Shown: positions 55,835-64,000 of the stretch, piece by piece
Numbering within the stretch: the stretch's first letter is position 1
How the letters are laid out: each line of letters begins with the position of its first letter
Source of the DNA: Chamaecrista fasciculata
Taxonomy: Eukaryota; Streptophyta; Magnoliopsida; Fabales; Fabaceae
Assembly: GCA_003254925.1 (NCBI GenBank)
Contig: QANZ01027534.1
Span: forward strand, 37,892 to 101,891
Direction: 5' to 3'
DNA: 64,000 bases
The notes under the pieces: model-generated
The model's input: only the letters and a program-made list of their open reading frames with translations
Databases searched by the model: none
What the model was told of the DNA's origin: nothing
Translations under genes and position numbers: made by a program

Positions 55835-57000
55835 TAAAAAAATTAAAAAGGGGCATCCATCTTCTAAAGCTTTACTTGCTAAACTCTCAGCATATATGTT
55901 TCCTTCCATGTAATAAGTGTCAACTTGAAATTTCTGAAAGAGTTTATGCTTGACCTGCACATTGAGATAAATTTACAAAGAACTAGAACATCCTAATTCT
56001 AAAAAGTTTTGCTTATTTTCACTACAATTAATGAGAATGTCAAATTTGTACAACTAAAACATATTTTTTTTTAAAAAAAAATACGAACCAGAGAATCACA
56101 CAATAAAGCTCATGGAAAAAACTTTATAAAGCATTTTAACATAATTCTAAACATAAATATGGGCTGAAATTTTGTTTAAGTCAAGAATATGTTAATTTTG
56201 TTCTCAAAATTGTTCAACTTCATTTTTCTTCAAAAGTACTTCTATTTAAAAAAAAAACTCTACAAAAAAGTACTTTGTTCAAATTCCTAGCAAAACAAGT
56301 CCTTAAAATATTCATCTCAGCGTTTGTCAAAAGCTATGGATGAACATATAGAAAGAAACAAAGAAAAACACAGAAAAATATGGTCTTTGTTTTTTCCAAT
56401 CTTGTAGCATTACATGCTTATTATTTCTTTCCAATACCAAAGTGCACAAGGCTATAAAGAAGATGTACTCTGTTTTGAAGACTAGAGTAAATAGGGGAAC
56501 AGTAATATTTAGTTTTAGAACTTTAGATGACCAAAATGTTAATTAAGCTTTTTCTTCTCTATTCGTAGAAATGGAAATCAAGAAAATAAAAGAAAAGAGG
56601 GACATCGTATAATAATAAAGTAAACGTTACCATGAACCACGAAGTCGAAAACGAAGACGAAGATGAAGACGATGTGAGATGTCACTTCACCCGAAGAAAG
56701 AAAACAACATTATATATTTATATGGAATCTCATTGAAATTTACTTTAATTCAGACGAATGTAAAACGAAAAAATTAGCTTAGTAAAAATATAGCTAAAAG
56801 GCTTGGTTATAAAAACCCTAAACCTTAACTTTTTCGTTCTACATCGTCGGAAGTAAAGAAAATTTCGTTCATATTTGCTCACTATTCAAATGGAGTCTGG
56901 TGATGGCTGGCATTTACGCGTAAAGCGGGTCTCTTTATATTGATGGAAATTTATAAAAATGTTAAAATCTCATTCTAGTCCTCAAACAGTATTATAATTT
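55835..57000. other. AT-rich spacer with faint gene-fragment similarity
   Basis: Nothing recognisable to about 56600. At about 56810-56870 'aaccttaactttttcgttct' followed by acatcgtcgg resembles 58130-58170, so this may be a decayed piece of the cassette family described at 58048 and 63069. Confidence 0.4.
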
Positions 57001-57062
57001 TTTTTTGGGTAAAAACATTTTTTGGTTCTCATACTTTACATTAACTATCAACCTAATTTTTA

Positions 57063-57338
57063 GGCTAAAATACACTTTTGGTCCCATAACTTTTTTTTTT
57101 CAATTTTGGTGTCATAACTTTTGAAAACGTCTCACTGTTGGTCTCAAGTTGATTTCCATCCATTATCTGTCGTTAAAGATGATTTGACATATTAAGTTGG
57201 ATGATGACATAACAAATATGGGTGAAGTTATGGTATGAATAGAAATCTTCTTGGGACCAGCGGTGAGATATTTTCAGAAGTTATGAGACCAAATTAAGAC
57301 CTTTACCAAAGTTACGGGACCAAAAGTATACTTTAGCC
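57063..57338. mobile_element. Small Mutator-like MITE nested in another repeat
   Basis: Inverted ends ggctaaaatacacttttggt and the complementary 'ccaaaagtatactttagcc' are flanked by a perfect 9-bp duplication taattttta (57054-57062, 57339-57347). It interrupts a copy of the inverted-repeat family seen at 60030-60410 and 61130-61690, whose flanks (about 57000-57053 and 57348-57600) resume on each side. Confidence 0.9.
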
Positions 57339-58047
57339 TAATTTTTAAAATTTTTTAGCAATCAAATTTATCTTCGATGTTTTGCATTTTGGTGACAAAA
57401 TTTACATAGCTAATGATAATTAATTTAAAATTAATAAAAAAAGATAAATTCAAATATGAACTAAAATCGAAAAATAGGATGCAAGCATGTCTTTAATTTA
57501 TTAAAAGAAATTAATCAAAAGATAAAATTGACTAAAATGTGAAACATTAAAGATGAAATTGATCACAGCAAAAGATTAAAAATAAAATTAACAATGGATA
57601 TAAAGTCGTGGTCCATGAAATGAACTTGTGACAGTTCAACTTGAGGACTATGGGGCTGATCTCGCTGGCATATCTACGTTTAGAAAAATAAGAGCATGAT
57701 AATCTTTTTATCTTTGATCATGTATTTGTTGCTTTTCGATTTCTGCTTTGTAATATGACTCTGTAATCCGACTTTTATCAATGCATTTCTCAATTCTACG
57801 AAAAAAAAAAGACAGTTCAACTTGAGGCTTCTCGAGCATGTTATCGTCGTTCGTGTTAGATCCAAGTAACGACAATTTAGTCTTCAAACTTTTTTCTCGA
57901 CTTTTGAACATCCTCCTCCTCCACACTCTAAATAATAGACATTTCATATGTCAAGATAATTTTCACCTTCTACCATTAGCAAGAAGCACAAATAACACTT
58001 ACAAAGTCATTCATACACATATTATCAAAATCACTGCATAAGTCTCT

Positions 58048-58262
58048 TTACAAACAATCATATTTTAAGATAACAAAAACAAAAATGAAAAACAAGTACA
58101 TGAGAAGACCATAAATAAAGAAACAAGTAACTAACCTTAAACTTTTTGTTCTACATTCGTCTGATGATAGAGGAATTGGTTCACTATTATAATTGAACTG
58201 AAAGAATGCTCCCGAGGAGGGCCATTCTCTTATGTGAAGAAATTTGGGATAAGACAAATTCA
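58048..58262 (-). pseudogene. Gene-like exon fragment (MNLSxP...REWP), minus copy
   Basis: On the minus strand a strong acceptor (tttttttttcacag) is followed by an exon reading tgaatttgtcttatcccaaa, with the frame NLSYPKFLHIREWPSSGAFF. The plus-strand block at 63069 has the same acceptor and NLSDPRLCRKREWPFHKCSW. Protein family unknown. The shared acceptor and motif suggest remains of a real multi-copy gene or a transcribed element. Confidence 0.45.
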
Positions 58263-58287
58263 CTGTGAAAAAAAAAAATTATCAAAT

Positions 58288-58911
58288 CTTCAGCTGTACT
58301 TATCTCATGCTGTTCTCTGCTGTATCACATCTCCTCTGTTGATTTTATCTAATGGTTATAGCTATGCCACGTGTCTCATAACATCAAACAANAACTTGAC
58401 ACTTTGGTACCCTGTGGTATTCTCCATTAACACTTTGGTACCCTTTGGAGCTATTTTGTAATTTTAACCATAACAAATGTTGCAAAAATTACATAATGAC
58501 CCCAAAAAATTTTCAAAAAATTACAAATAGGTCCCTGGATACATATTATATAGGGACTAAAATGAAAAATTTAAAATTTTTTTGAGGTCAATATATAATT
58601 TTTGTAAAATTTATTATGGTTAAAATTACAAAATAGCTCCAAAGGGTACCAAAGTGTTAATGGAGAATACCACAGGGTACCAAAGTGTAATTTACCCAAA
58701 AATCTTTCTTTACATTTCTCTCAATTCTCTCAATCATTTTCTCTCTTTCACTCCTCATTGTAAAGGAGGGTGGGGGGTTTAAATAGAAAATAGAGGGGAG
58801 TGGATCTTCAGCTGTACTTATCTCATGCTGTTCTCTGCTGTATCACATCTCCTCTGTTGATTTTATCTAATGGTTATAGCTATGCCACGTGTCTCATAAC
58901 ATCAAACAATA
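58288..58911. repeat. 104-bp direct repeat flanking a MITE
   Basis: 58288-58391 (cttcagctgtacttatctca ... catcaaacaa) recurs without apparent change at 58807-58910. The first copy ends next to a single N (58392) and a MITE arm. This may be a recent tandem duplication or an assembly join error. Confidence 0.85.
58393..58697. mobile_element. ggtacc-type MITE next to an N
   Basis: The right end 'ggtaccaaagtgtaatttaccc' mirrors the left 'acactttggtaccctgtgg', with inner complementary sequence (caaaatagctccaaagggta). The extreme left end, expected to read gggtaaatt, is missing at the N, which supports a local assembly problem. Confidence 0.75.
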
Positions 58912-59059
58912 AAACACACTATTTTGGCTCTTCTTTTTTGTTCTGCGTTTGAGTTGCCTTTTGTCCCTTCCATTTATTCAAGATAGAAGAAGAAAGAGAA
59001 AAGAAAGAAAGTGGAAACTTCATATTAACCCCATCTCATACTTTTCTTCTTTGCATTCA

Positions 59060-59480
59060 AGTTCTTTAACTTTGTTGGAGGGACTAAAACGAATTTTCAG
59101 AACAAGTCCCTTTTTCTTTTATTTCACTGGAACCAGTCCACATTAAAATTATAGTTTAATACTCAGATCTTTAAATTTCAATCACTTTAGTCCCTAGATC
59201 TCAAAATAAAATTGCAAAATGTTCCATAACTCTTTCAAACATTCCATTTTAGTCCCTACTCCATGAATCCTTCAGAAATTGTGCCAATAATGCAAAGAAA
59301 ACGAAATAAAAGTTGATGCACAGAGGGACTAAATTGAAAACGAATAAAGTTTGAAACCCACCCAAAAACTCTCCGATCTTGCTGGAAACTTCAAGAACAC
59401 ACCAGGAAACTTCAAACCTCACTGAAATTTGACTCAAATCGCACTCAAAACTCAAGAAAAGATTTTTTTTCCCAAATCGT
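59060..59480. repeat. One-armed relative of the 54.5-kb foldback element
   Basis: Order and wording follow the left arm of the foldback element: 'agtccct', 'catgaatccttcag', 'agagggactaaattgaaaac', 'gaaacccaccc', 'ctcactgaaatttgactcaa' and 'gatttttt'. The opposing arm is not present. It is therefore a diverged, single-arm copy. Confidence 0.65.
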
Positions 59481-59865
59481 CTCTCAAACTCTCGTTTTTT
59501 CCCAACTAGAGATACAACAAAAGGTTGTCTAGCATAAGGGCATTGCATTTCTTTTTCAATCATATGAGCTACCAACTGCAGGAAATTATCAATAAAGCTA
59601 CTGTTCATGCTGAATAAAAGTTTTCAACAACATTAACAACATAGAGAGAACAGATATTTGCCTCAATTTTTGTCAATAAAATGCACAGGGAGGACAAAGC
59701 ACCATAGCTAATTTCAATTATCACATATGCAACTGCAAATAAATTAAGGGTGGAGCTCTAACCTAGTTGAGTGGCAAGATCCCAAATCTCTTGGACAAGC
59801 GACAAAGACAAAGACAGAACAGCGGCGACAACGACGAAGATGGGAGTTGGGAAGTAAATTTAAAT

Positions 59866-62280
59866 TTACTGTGGGAGTTGGGAAGTAAAATAGAGGGGTA
59901 GGAGATGAGAAATTACTATGGGAGTTGGGAAGTAAATTTAAATTTACTGTGCATGCAGACTGGCCACTGTACCCTCACACCAACCCATTAAATTGGGTGT
60001 TGTGTTTGACCAGAAGACAGAAAGAGAAACGACACAAGTTTTAATTTCGTCATCCAATTTTATACTATTTGTCAGTTTCGTTCTCCATCATTTTTTCATT
60101 CAATTTCATCTTTAATATTTTATATTTTGATCAATTTTATTCTTTAACAAACTTTTTCAATAAATTCATGATAGACTGCATCCTGTTTTTTAATTTGAGT
60201 TTTTTTTTCTATCAATTTTACATTATATATCATTAGCCACATAGATTTTGTCGTTAATATTTGGTTAAAGTAAGAACAAAGGATAAAATTAACTAAATTG
60301 TGAAACATTAGAGAACAAAGTTGACAATAAAAAAAAGATTAGAATCGAATTTTACAATCAATGTAAAATTTAGAATAAAATTATTGCTTTTGCTTAAGAT
60401 TTAATAGTATTCTCATGCCAATGGAATAAATATGGTTGATTTACCAAAAAAAATGTTGAATCATGATGATGATATTCATATTTGATTTTTTATTTTTAGG
60501 AAACTATTCCTTATTTTTCGCAGATAATATGTATTTAGGGATCTATTTGTAATTTTCTGAAAATTTTTTAGGGTCAATATGTAATTTTTTTACAAAATTT
60601 CTTATAGTTAAAATTAAAAAATAACTCCAAAGGGTACCAAAATATCAATGAAGAATACCACATAGTACCAAAGTGTCATTTTTTAAACAACATGGTATCA
60701 AAGTGTAATTTATCATATTAATTAATAATCAAAGAAGATTACATAAACGTTCACAGAAAAATTTACAATTAAAGACTGTACAAAAGAATAATATAAATGA
60801 TCAATAATAAAATCACATTACTTACTTTAATAAAATGAAGGTGGCCAAACCTTGAGATAAAAAAATTTTCTCCAACAATATTTTTTTTTCTCTGAAATCG
60901 CTCAGTCAATTTCTCTCTCTTTTAGTCTTTTTTCACTGAGTGAGTGAATATTGAATGGGTTGGAGGAGTAAATGAGAATTTGGTATGGAGGTTGGGGAGT
61001 CCCTCGTACTGTGCATGCAGACTGAGATTAGTACTTGAGAGAGAAAAGGCACAAAGTAATGGAGCTTCTTTTTTTTTTGGTTGAAATCTAAATATATTAA
61101 AACAACAACCAAACAGTAGTATAATTTTTATTTGGAAAAGTATCCATTTCGTCCCCAAACTTTACACCTGCTGTTAATTTCGTCCCCAATCTTTCTTTGT
61201 TGTCAATTTCGTCCCCAAACTTTACACATGTTGTCAATTTCATCCCCAATCTTTATTTGTTGTCAATTTCGTCCCCAAACTTTACACATGCTGTCAATTT
61301 CGTCCCTAATCTTTCACATTTTGGTCAATTTTATCCTTTGCTCTTCCTTTAGCCAAATATTGACGACAAAATCTATGTGGCTAACAATATATAATCTAAA
61401 ATTGATAGAAAAAGAAACTCAAATCCTAACTTAGATTCAAAAACAGGATGCAGTCTGTCGTTAATTTATTAAAAGAAGTTAGTCAAAGGATAAAATTGAC
61501 GAAAATGTGAAAAATCGGGGACGAAATTGACAATTGATGTAAAGTTTGGGGACAAAATTGACAGCAAAAAAAGATTGAGGATGAAATTGAGAGTTGGTAT
61601 AAAGTTTGGGGACGAAGTTGACAGCTAAAAAAGTTTGGGGACGAAATTGACAGTTGATGTAAAGTTTGGAGACGAAAATAGTACTTTTGCCTTTTTATTT
61701 TGTAAAAACAAGCTTTTATCAATTTAATTTTTAATATCTTTTTTAGTTAAATTCATCTCTAATATTTCACATTTTAATTAATTTTATTATTTACTTTTTT
61801 ATTTTAGTAAAATATTAAATAAATTTGTATTAATTTTTGTATGAAATAAATTTGTCTCTCAGGAAAAAAGTATTTTAGTAATTAATAATCTCAAAAAGAT
61901 TGTATTAATATTTACAAACAAAATTACTATTAAAAAAACTGTAAAGAAATAATATAAATTATCAGTAATAAATTTATTGTAATAAAATGATGGTGGCCAA
62001 ACCTTGTGATAAATATTTTTCTCTAACAATTTTTTTTTTCAAAAAATCTTTCTTTACTTTTCTCTCAAGTCTCAACTCTCTCTCAGTATTTGCTCAAAAA
62101 AAAAAACTCTCTCAGTCAAATTTGTCTCTTTCTGTGGGGGTAGGAGAGTAAATGAGAAATTACTATGGAAATTGGGGAATACATTTAAATTTACTGTGCA
62201 TGCAGACTGGCCGCCGTACCTGTCACACCAACCCATTTAAATGGCGTGTTGTGTTTGAATACAAGACAGAAAGAGAGATA
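59866..62280. repeat. Tandem ~1.1-kb modules of the gene-like cassette
   Basis: The signature gtgcatgcagactg occurs near 59950, 61010 and 62200, each preceded by 'tgggagttggg'- or 'ggaaattgggg'-like sequence and, in the outer two, followed by caacccat and gtgttgtgtttga. Between them each module holds an inverted-repeat element (60030-60410; 61130-61690) and a block containing gtggccaaacctt and CT-rich sequence (60840-60940; 61990-62130). On the minus strand the block at 60826 has a consensus donor (aaa|gtaagt). The modules are spaced about 1.1-1.2 kb. Confidence 0.65.
61130..61690. repeat. Inverted-repeat element with tcgtccccaaac subrepeats
   Basis: Left: 'caatttcgtccccaaacttt' repeated three to four times. 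Right: 'aaagtttggggacgaaattg' repeated. The centre contains 'gacgacaaaatctatgtggc' and a 'acaggatgcagtctgtcgtt' stretch shared with 57400-57530 and 60170-60250. The open frames here consist only of these repeats. Confidence 0.8.
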
Positions 62281-62689
62281 TACTATCAATAAATTTAGAG
62301 AAAATCTATTATTTGGTCTCTCTTTTTTCACAATTTCAACTATTTGGTCTGTCAAAAATTAAAAATGTCAATTATTTAGTCCTTCATTTATCATAATCGT
62401 CAACTATCAGACATTAAATGCTTACATAACACCATTAAATGTCACTTTGACATTTTAATCACCTAAACTAACTAAACCGTATCAACAACCATAATTAAAT
62501 CGGTCAAAACTTGAGTTTATAAGTTAGTTAGAGTAATGAGGTTGAGCTATGGTTTTTCAGGAGGCAGATCATGACTTTGAGGACTGAGGACTGCATAGTT
62601 TGTGAATTTACTCCCCTACCCTCAGAGTAAGTTTTTATTTACTTTTTAACCCCCCTCACTACTTCTTTTTAAACGCCCCTCTCCTTCAC

Positions 62690-63068
62690 TATTCTTCACA
62701 CACTGTGAAATAAGACAAGAGCCGTGAAGAGTGAGAGAGATGAGAGAAAAGTAAAAGAAAAGGTTAAAGAAAGAAAAGTTGTTAGAGAGAAAATTTTCTA
62801 TCAAGGTTTGGCCATTATCATCATTTTACTAAAGTAAGTAGTCTAATTTTACTATTGATTGTAGTAAGTTGTTTCTGATTATTAAATAGTAAGTTGTTTC
62901 TGACTATTAATTAGTACTTAATAAAATATGTTGTTTTTGTGAGAGACAAGTTTGTTTTATACTCACATTAATAGAAATTCCGTTTCATTTTTTTAAAATT
63001 TTTTTTTATATTAAATATTTTTATCTCAAGTTTTGTTTAAACTAATTTTGTCTTATTTTTTTTCACAG
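62690..63068 (+). pseudogene. Leader exon and intron of the gene-like cassette, plus copy
   Basis: A purine-rich leader (62720-62800, gagagagatgagagaaaag) runs to ctatcaaggtttggcc and a consensus donor aaa|gtaagt at 62834; the intron ends ttttttttcacag at 63068. The leader is the reverse complement of the CT-rich blocks at 60840-60940 and 61990-62130. The consistent splice signals across copies indicate a transcribed unit, now or in the past. Confidence 0.5.
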
Positions 63069-63250
63069 TGAACTTATCAGATCCCAGATTATGTCGCAAA
63101 AGAGAATGGCCTTTTCACAAGTGTTCTTGGCCTCCTCACAAACTTTTTTTTCTCGGTAGACTAAAAAAATTTAATAACTACACGTTTGGACTATATTATA
63201 ACCATATCACACATATAGGCTATTTTTACTGTAGCGAAATTGGGTTATGA
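63069..63250 (+). pseudogene. Gene-like exon fragment (NLSDP...REWP), plus copy
   Basis: Follows the acceptor at 63068 and reads NLSDPRLCRKREWPFHKCSW before becoming low in similarity and ending at a stop. See 58048 for the paired minus-strand copy. No family recognised. Confidence 0.4.
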
Positions 63251-63496
63251 AGAAACCGTCAATTGAGATGACAGTTTTACTGAAATAAAGCCGCTATCAC
63301 GGATGACGGAAGGAGAAAACGAAGAAATCGTCATACTGGATGACGATTTCTTTTGGAAAAAGTTGAAAAGAAAACCGTTCATTTTCTAAAGAGAAAACTG
63401 TCAACCCGGATGACGGTTTTTTAAAGAGAAAACCGTCAACCCGGATGACGGTGTTCTTCTAAAGAGAAAACCGTCAACCTGGTTGACGGTTTCTTA
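63249..63496. repeat. Tandem array of palindromic aaccgtca/tgacggtt units
   Basis: At least five units, each itself a hairpin: 63250-63278, 63321-63353, 63391-63425, 63426-63463, 63464-63496. The consensus is gaaaaccgtcaacccggatg followed by acggttt. The last three are contiguous with a period of about 33-38 bp. Stem changes are often matched on the other side (accgtc/gacggt versus atcgtc/gacgat). Confidence 0.9.
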
Positions 63497-64000
63497 ACAA
63501 GCTTGCGTGTTGCAGTTCGTTTACGTGTTATCAGACTATTTCGTATGCTTTTTTTTTTCTGCAGATCACGTGTTTGTACCTTGTTGAGTGTTGCAGTAGT
63601 AGAAAATAAATTCATTTGGATTTATACTTGAACCTGAGCTCTATATAAACCTTGCAAATACTTCACATTCTCTCATCTATTCATCTCATGCTTCAAAAAT
63701 TTCGATCATCTTCCCATTTCATTCTTTCTTTGTTTTTTTCATCTTCATTATTTTTCAATCATCATCTTGTTAAAGAGTTTAGTCAGAAGAAAAACGTAGA
63801 GTTGAGGTAAATATTTAATTATTATTATATCTTATTTAAAATTTGACTTAAAAAATTATGTATAGTAAATTATTTAATTATCTTAAAATTTATGATGGAG
63901 GTTGAGAGCTATTTGTGCAATTTCTTCTTCATTCTTCATACTTGTAGTTTAAAGAAGACTATACTAGAAAGAAATTCTGAAGCCAAGTGAACATTTGATT
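63497..64000 (+). promoter_or_regulatory. Candidate promoter and leader at window end
   Basis: A canonical TATA box (ctatataaac, 63641-63650) lies about 25-30 bp before a pyrimidine-rich start region (cacattctctcatc). A CT-rich leader follows and a donor-like gag|gtaaat is at 63807. A gene on the plus strand may begin here and continue past the window; no coding start is seen inside it. Confidence 0.4.

Noticed and set aside
61132-61722. Repetitive proteins on both strands with FRPQTLH-like units
   Set aside because: The repeats are DNA-level cgtccccaaac units, and frames occur on both strands because of the inverted repeat.
63249-63496. CRISPR-like array of short repeats
   Set aside because: The units are contiguous palindromes without unique spacers of even length, and the window is plant nuclear DNA.

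Overview
The window is nuclear DNA from a flowering plant. It is AT-rich, has many short exons with GT-AG introns, and carries Copia retrotransposons with the tRNA-Met-type primer site, MITEs and SINEs. The protein-coding exons look eudicot and most legume-like to me; that is recognition by eye, not a search. There are a 17-base N gap (13682-13698) and single Ns at 47098 and 58392.

The left half is gene-dense. A membrane-anchored GH9 endoglucanase of the KORRIGAN1 type (2146-5744, +) is followed by an MLO family membrane protein of the MLO13/15 type (6979-13091, +, 14 exons) and an endosomal Na+/H+ antiporter of the NHX5/6 type (15069-21309, +, 22 exons, two AT-AC introns). A small Copia-like element sits in the 3' flank of the NHX gene, 76 bp after the stop. 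A WD40-repeat gene lies on the minus strand (26461-30515, 9 coding exons). I reassembled all of these exon by exon; each gives an open frame of normal family length.

The middle (31-37 kb) holds a nuclear fragment of plastid rps7 and a nested transposon: a decayed Copia element (33028-36873) inserted into a hAT-like MITE (32383-36903). Two minus-strand MYB-CC (PHR1-LIKE) transcription factor genes follow at 38540-40317 and 48418-52062. They share exon structure and are separated by 8 kb of repeat-rich DNA. A collapsed, inverted partial copy of the second gene lies 1.2 kb upstream of it (53285-53700).

From about 54 kb to the end there is no intact gene. This part contains a 1.34-kb foldback element with a perfect 9-bp target duplication, further Mutator-like MITEs, and a repeated, gene-like cassette (purine-rich leader, GTAAGT donor, intron, TTTTTTTTCACAG acceptor, short exon) present in several tandem and inverted copies. 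It ends with a tandem array of palindromes (63249-63496) and a candidate promoter running off the window edge.

The genes do not form a pathway. KOR1 acts in cellulose synthesis, MLO at the plasma membrane, NHX in endosomal pH control, and the MYB-CC proteins belong to the family of phosphate-response regulators. The transposon layer is the most unusual content: several insertions have intact target duplications, so the order of insertion can be read directly.
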